64,000 nt of DNA from Diphasiastrum complanatum (lineage: Eukaryota > Streptophyta > Lycopodiopsida > Lycopodiales > Lycopodiaceae), in the NCBI GenBank assembly GCA_029204225.1, contig CM055102.1, positions 34,216,585 through 34,280,584 of the forward strand. Reading direction: 5' to 3'. Within the stretch, counting starts at the first letter, position 1. Each line of letters begins with the position of its first letter. The notes under the pieces are model-generated. The model was not told the origin of the DNA and ran no database searches. It worked only from the letters and a program-made list of their open reading frames with translations. This document shows positions 60,849 to 64,000 of the stretch, in pieces. Both the position numbers and the translations under genes were made by a program.

Positions 60849-61154
60849 CTAAAAGCCTAAAGCAAATAGCAAAACAATGAGGTCGTGAGGTCCAAATACC
60901 GCAATATTAAAACAACAATTACTACATACAGTTTCATCCGTAAAGGATACATCAATACAAGAAATGGAAAAATTACCTGAAGCCTTGAAAGAGCGGCCTC
61001 CCTTCTTTTGTTTCTTCAGAAAGTCCTTTGAAAGGTGCCCCTTCTCCCTACAGGAGAAACACAACCCGCCGCTTTTGGCCTTGTCAAAGTCAGCTCTCTC
61101 CAACCGAGGGTGCTTCTTTTTCTTTCTCGAAGGAAAAGCTTCGTCAACAACCAT
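60849..61154 (-). pseudogene. Copia gag C-terminal fragment next to an LTR
   Basis: KKKKHPRLERADFDKAKSGG leads to CFSCREKGHLSKDF, a zinc knuckle in which the last Cys is Phe. It is followed by LKKQKKGG. It starts (MVVDEAFPS) only about 45 bases after a primer-site-like TGGTATCAG, far too close for a full gag, so the N-terminal gag has been deleted. A GTAATT after FKAS could mark a splice donor or just decay. Confidence 0.65.
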
Positions 61155-61198
61155 CTATTTGCCCTTTTTAAGGGAAGTGTTCCGGAACCAACCACCCC

Positions 61199-61207
61199 CT
61201 GATACCA
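61199..61207 (-). other. Copia primer-binding site (initiator tRNA-Met), partial
   Basis: The minus strand reads TGGTATCAG followed by GGGG. It lies four bases after the proposed LTR end CCCA. It shows that the LTR at 61,212-62,292 also acted as a 5' LTR for sequence to its left. Confidence 0.6.
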
Positions 61208-61211
61208 CTAA

Positions 61212-62292
61212 TGGGAAGTTGGGATCTCGGGTTGAACCGGAGATGAAGGCCGGATAGAGCCGACTTGGCAGCCGTCGCTACTGCTACTGACTACGGTCTA
61301 ATTCTCTTCCAAGCCCTAGATCGCCTATGACGATATGTTGTAAAATTAAACGTGTAAACAGCAGATAATGTTGAGTAAAACAACAACGAAAAGTTATCTA
61401 CTGCTAGCATGCATTCCAATATTGCAGATCATACACATTATAGAACAGAGCATTGCGGAAATTGCTTCTATTGTCAGAACTGAATTTACAATATTTTCTT
61501 CAGCGCTATCTGTTTCCCAGATTAGCGAGTTGGCGCAAGAGAAATATTCTCTCTCACGAGTCATATGACTAGCTACTGCTAATCTGTAAACTCACTTTGG
61601 AGCTATCTCAAACTTTTACAGTTCTGTTTGTTCTGTATCCGTGATCTCTATCCTGTCTCTCTTGATCTCTGTATCCTTCGTTGATCCTTTATGTGATCAA
61701 TCCAGGGAACTAACTAAGTTAAAGCTCTAATCAAAAGAAATGCATTAGGCTTAATCAAAACTGATTCTAGTTTCATGTCACTGTCCTCCTCCGTGCATCA
61801 GCCGCTTTCTGCCCGTTACTTCACGCTGCAGACCTTTGCATTGTGCTAAAAAACGCCTTCGCGATTTTAAGGGCAGTGTCGCATTTTTAAGAGGAGTGTC
61901 GCATTTTCAAGGGCACCTTCGCATTTTTCCGGAAGGCATTTGGAGACGATGTCGCTTTTCCGAAGAGCGAAAAACCTGACAGTGTCGCTTCTTCCCGAAG
62001 GGCGAAAAACCCGACAGTAGGCCAAAAAATATGTCTAAGGCATTTATAAAACAGTGTCGCATTTTCCCAAAATGCGAAAAATGCGACAATGTCGGGACAG
62101 AATTGTTTTCTAAGTGTTTTTGACTTAGTGATGTATTTTCCTCATGACCAAAAATTGCAAACTATGCGACAATACAGTTCAAAATGCAGACTGTGCAAAA
62201 CATAGTTCAAAATGCAACAGTCAGGAAAAACAGCAAGGAAAGACTAAGAAAAATGCTAAGGCTTTGTAGGATAGAAACTCTTAGTTTCTTCA
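61212..62292 (-). repeat. Copia LTR, about 1.08 kb, with TCGC hairpin array
   Basis: On the minus strand it starts TGAAGAAACTAAGAG, directly after the purine tract GAGAGGGAGC, and ends CTTCCCA before the primer site. Internal retroelement sequence in the same orientation lies on both sides: RNase H to the right and gag to the left. At 61,850-62,100 it holds repeated GTGTCGCATTTT units and hairpins such as TTCCCGAAGGGCGAAAAACC. The boundaries rest on TG/CA ends, the purine tract and the primer site, because no partner LTR is visible. Confidence 0.65.
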
Positions 62293-62337
62293 GCTCCCTC
62301 TCAAAGCTGGTATTTTTCTGATTCCTAGGCTTGCATG

Positions 62338-62960
62338 CTACTTCTCAAAAATTGCCTTGTCAAGAGGCTTCGTGAAGATATCAACCACCATCTGATTCGT
62401 TGGAATAAACTCGGTCTTCAGCTTGTCTTTCTCAACCAGATATCTTATCAGATGATATCTGATAGCAGTGTGTTTCGTCCTGGAATGAAACATTGGATCC
62501 TTCGTCAAATAAATGGCGGATGTGTTATCCATGAACAGTAGCAGCGGCTCGTTGGAGTTGTCTCCCAGTCCGTCAAGGAACTACTTGAGCCATGTAAGCT
62601 CGTTCGCCATTTTGGTTGCTGCAACATACTCTGCTTCGCAGGATGATTGCACAGCTGTGGTCTGCTTCCTGCTGAACCATATCACAGCTGCACCAGCTGC
62701 TATTGTGCATCCTCCCAACACGCTCTTGCAGTCATCTTTCAAGGATGCCCAACTTGCATCGTTGTAGGATTTGATCAAAAATCCTTCATGCTAAGAGAAA
62801 CACAGCCCATAATCCTTCGTTTGTTGAAGGGATTGCAAAATTCTCTTGGCTATCTTCCAGTGCGTAGGGCCTGGATTGATATTGAACTGGCTCATTCTGA
62901 AAACTGCATAAGCAATATCAGGGCGTGTATTATCTACCAAGTACATGAATGCTTTACAAC
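62338..62960 (-). pseudogene. Copia reverse transcriptase end and RNase H
   Basis: Minus-strand fragments read MYLVDNTRPDIAYAVFRMSQ-like sequence (62,945-62,880), then SYNDASWASLKDDCKSVLGG, AAVIWFSRKQTTAVQSSCEA, EYVAATKMANELTWLK, an in-frame stop, MDNTSAIYLTKDPMFHSRTK and VVDIFTKPLDKAIFEK. The RNase H acidic residues (D in NDASWA, E in CEAEY, D in MDNTSA) are present. The stop at 62,581 and frame changes near 62,800 make it non-functional. Confidence 0.9.
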
Positions 62961-63473
62961 TAAAGAAAAGGTTTCAGTATGGTCAACACCATAATTCTAA
63001 GAGAAACCTTTTGCTACCAATCTAGCCTTATACTTTGATACGTTGCCATTAGGTCCATACTTGTATTTGAAAACCCACTTGCACTTTACAGTCTTCCTGT
63101 CTGCTGGTAATGGCTCCAGATTCCAGAATTTGTTCTGCTCCATGGAATTCATCTCGTCTTCCATTGCTTTAATCCACTTGTCCTTATCTGGACAGCTAAT
63201 AGCTTCTTCATACGATTGAGGTTCTCCGCCAAATCCACAGAACTCATCTGATACAGAAGCTGAGCTATCAGGCACAAATCTGATAGGTGCTCTTCTTTCT
63301 CTCGTGGATCTTCTTGGAGAGTCTGCAGTCAAATCGATGGCCTTGCCTTTGTCAAGTTTCTTGCCTTTGTTGACTGCTAAACTGTGGTGAGTAGCAAGTG
63401 TCCTGGGTACAGGTTGCACGTCTTGCTGCTCATCGTCTGAACAGTCACTCTGTCCAATCTGGAATTTGAACAT
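62961..63473 (-). pseudogene. Copia linker and reverse transcriptase N-terminus with core deletion
   Basis: A charged linker (STRERRAPIRFVPDS) is followed by EEAISCPDKDKWIKAMEDEM, WNLEPLPADRKTVKCKWVFK and YKARLVAKGFS. Next comes a stop, then NYGVDHTETFSLVVKHS. The usual palm with the Y-V-D-D catalytic site should follow. Instead the sequence goes straight to the post-catalytic MYLVDNTRPD block near 62,945, so the polymerase core has been deleted. Confidence 0.9.
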
Positions 63474-63489
63474 CTTGTTCCGGATGCTC

Positions 63490-64000
63490 AGGGTCCGCTC
63501 CCTCCGTTGATGTTGGCAGGTCGTAGTAGCCTCTAGTCAGGATTTCGTAGCCGACTGGATCTCCGTCAGCCATTGTCTTTGACTCATCAAATCTGACGTC
63601 TCTGACAGTCTTGATCTATCTGTTGTCAGGCATGTAGATCCTGTAGTATGATGAATGAAGATCATATCCTACGAGGAATCCCTGCTCCACCTTTTCATCC
63701 AGCTTCTTTCTTTTGTGATCTGGAATGTGGGCATATGCGACGCATCCAAAAATGCGCACATGTGTCAGACTTGGTTTGTTGCCCCACCAAACCTCGTGTG
63801 GCGTGGTATGTGCAACACTGGATCTACATGTCCTATTCTGCAGGTAGTTGGCTGTAGCTACTGCTTCAGCCCATAAAAATTTTGATGCCTTTGAATAGAC
63901 CATCATGGATCTCGCAGCTTCCATGAGAGTCCGATTTCTCCTCTCTGCCACACCATTGTGCTGTGGTGTGCAGTCTTCAAGTGAAGTATGCCTTTGCTGG
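63490..64000 (-). pseudogene. Copia integrase C-terminal half, cut by the window edge
   Basis: From the right edge the minus strand reads PQHNGVAERRNRTLMEAARS (catalytic Glu), FLWAEAVATANYLQNRTC, TTPHEVWWGNKPSLTHVRIF, GCVAYAHIP and FLVGYDLHSSYYRIYMPDNR. Then come a stop at 63,616 and IKTVRDVRFDESKTM. The two catalytic Asp residues would lie beyond the edge. Confidence 0.92.

Larger units (their letters stand above)
62338..64000 (-). mobile_element. Ty1/copia internal region, running off the window
   Basis: The minus strand holds integrase (64,000 to about 63,500), a linker and reverse transcriptase start (63,473-62,997), and RNase H (62,778-62,338). Reverse transcriptase is internally deleted. 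The integrase is the same family as the fragment at 6,581-7,440. The 3' LTR would be 61,212-62,292. The 5' part lies beyond the right edge. Confidence 0.9.

Noticed and set aside
61850-62100. Repeat-spacer array resembling CRISPR (GTGTCGCATTTT units)
   Set aside because: Units and spacings are irregular, the sequence is plant nuclear DNA, and the array lies inside an LTR.

Overview
The window is nuclear DNA from a land plant with a large, transposon-rich genome. The signs are spliced genes with GT/AG introns, a PLS-class pentatricopeptide repeat (PPR) gene, a caffeic-acid-type O-methyltransferase, a plant RNA-recognition-motif (RRM) protein, and many Ty1/copia, Ty3/gypsy, hAT and CACTA remnants. 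Long (GA)n/(TC)n tracts occur throughout. The sequence alone does not fix the species. The PPR style and the DUF7869-like gene would suit a fern or another early-diverging vascular plant, but that is inference.

Layout, left to right. (i) 0.9-16.5 kb is dominated by a very large imperfect inverted repeat with arms at 1,660-6,254 and 12,663-16,506. Both arms carry a piece of the same O-methyltransferase gene and the same gypsy gag/protease fragment. The 6.4 kb spacer holds a copia integrase fragment and an unrecognised multi-exon gene whose introns are full of a short AGTACCAAA motif. (ii) 16.6-24.3 kb holds dispersed and tandem repeats and a decayed CACTA (tnp2) transposase with two copies of a MITE-like element. 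(iii) 25.3-28.6 kb has a DUF7869-like pseudogene next to a GC-rich, intron-containing hAT transposase. (iv) 29.8-37.7 kb is a copia element on the minus strand, split by a nearly complete hAT element with an exact 8-bp target duplication, and ended on its left by a small inverted repeat of LTR-like sequence. (v) 39.2-41.1 kb is the PPR gene. (vi) 43.2-48.8 kb is a gypsy element with both LTRs but no RNase H or integrase. (vii) 42.8 and 51.9 kb each hold a copy of a very short tRNA-like SINE with perfect 15-16 bp target duplications. (viii) 49-54.6 kb holds several tandem repeats, one nested in another. (ix) 55.7-57.1 kb holds the last four exons of an RRM gene. (x) 58.8-64 kb is further copia and hAT debris, running off the right edge.

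Only two loci look like working host genes: the PPR gene (with a decayed C-terminal tail) and the 3' half of the RRM gene. The O-methyltransferase is broken in both copies. The unrecognised gene at 8.8-10.5 kb is uncertain. No operon-like or defence system is present. The most noteworthy items are the giant inverted repeat, the short SINE family, the nested hAT-in-copia insertion, the different dinucleotide tracts in paired LTRs, and the unrecognised zinc-ligand gene.
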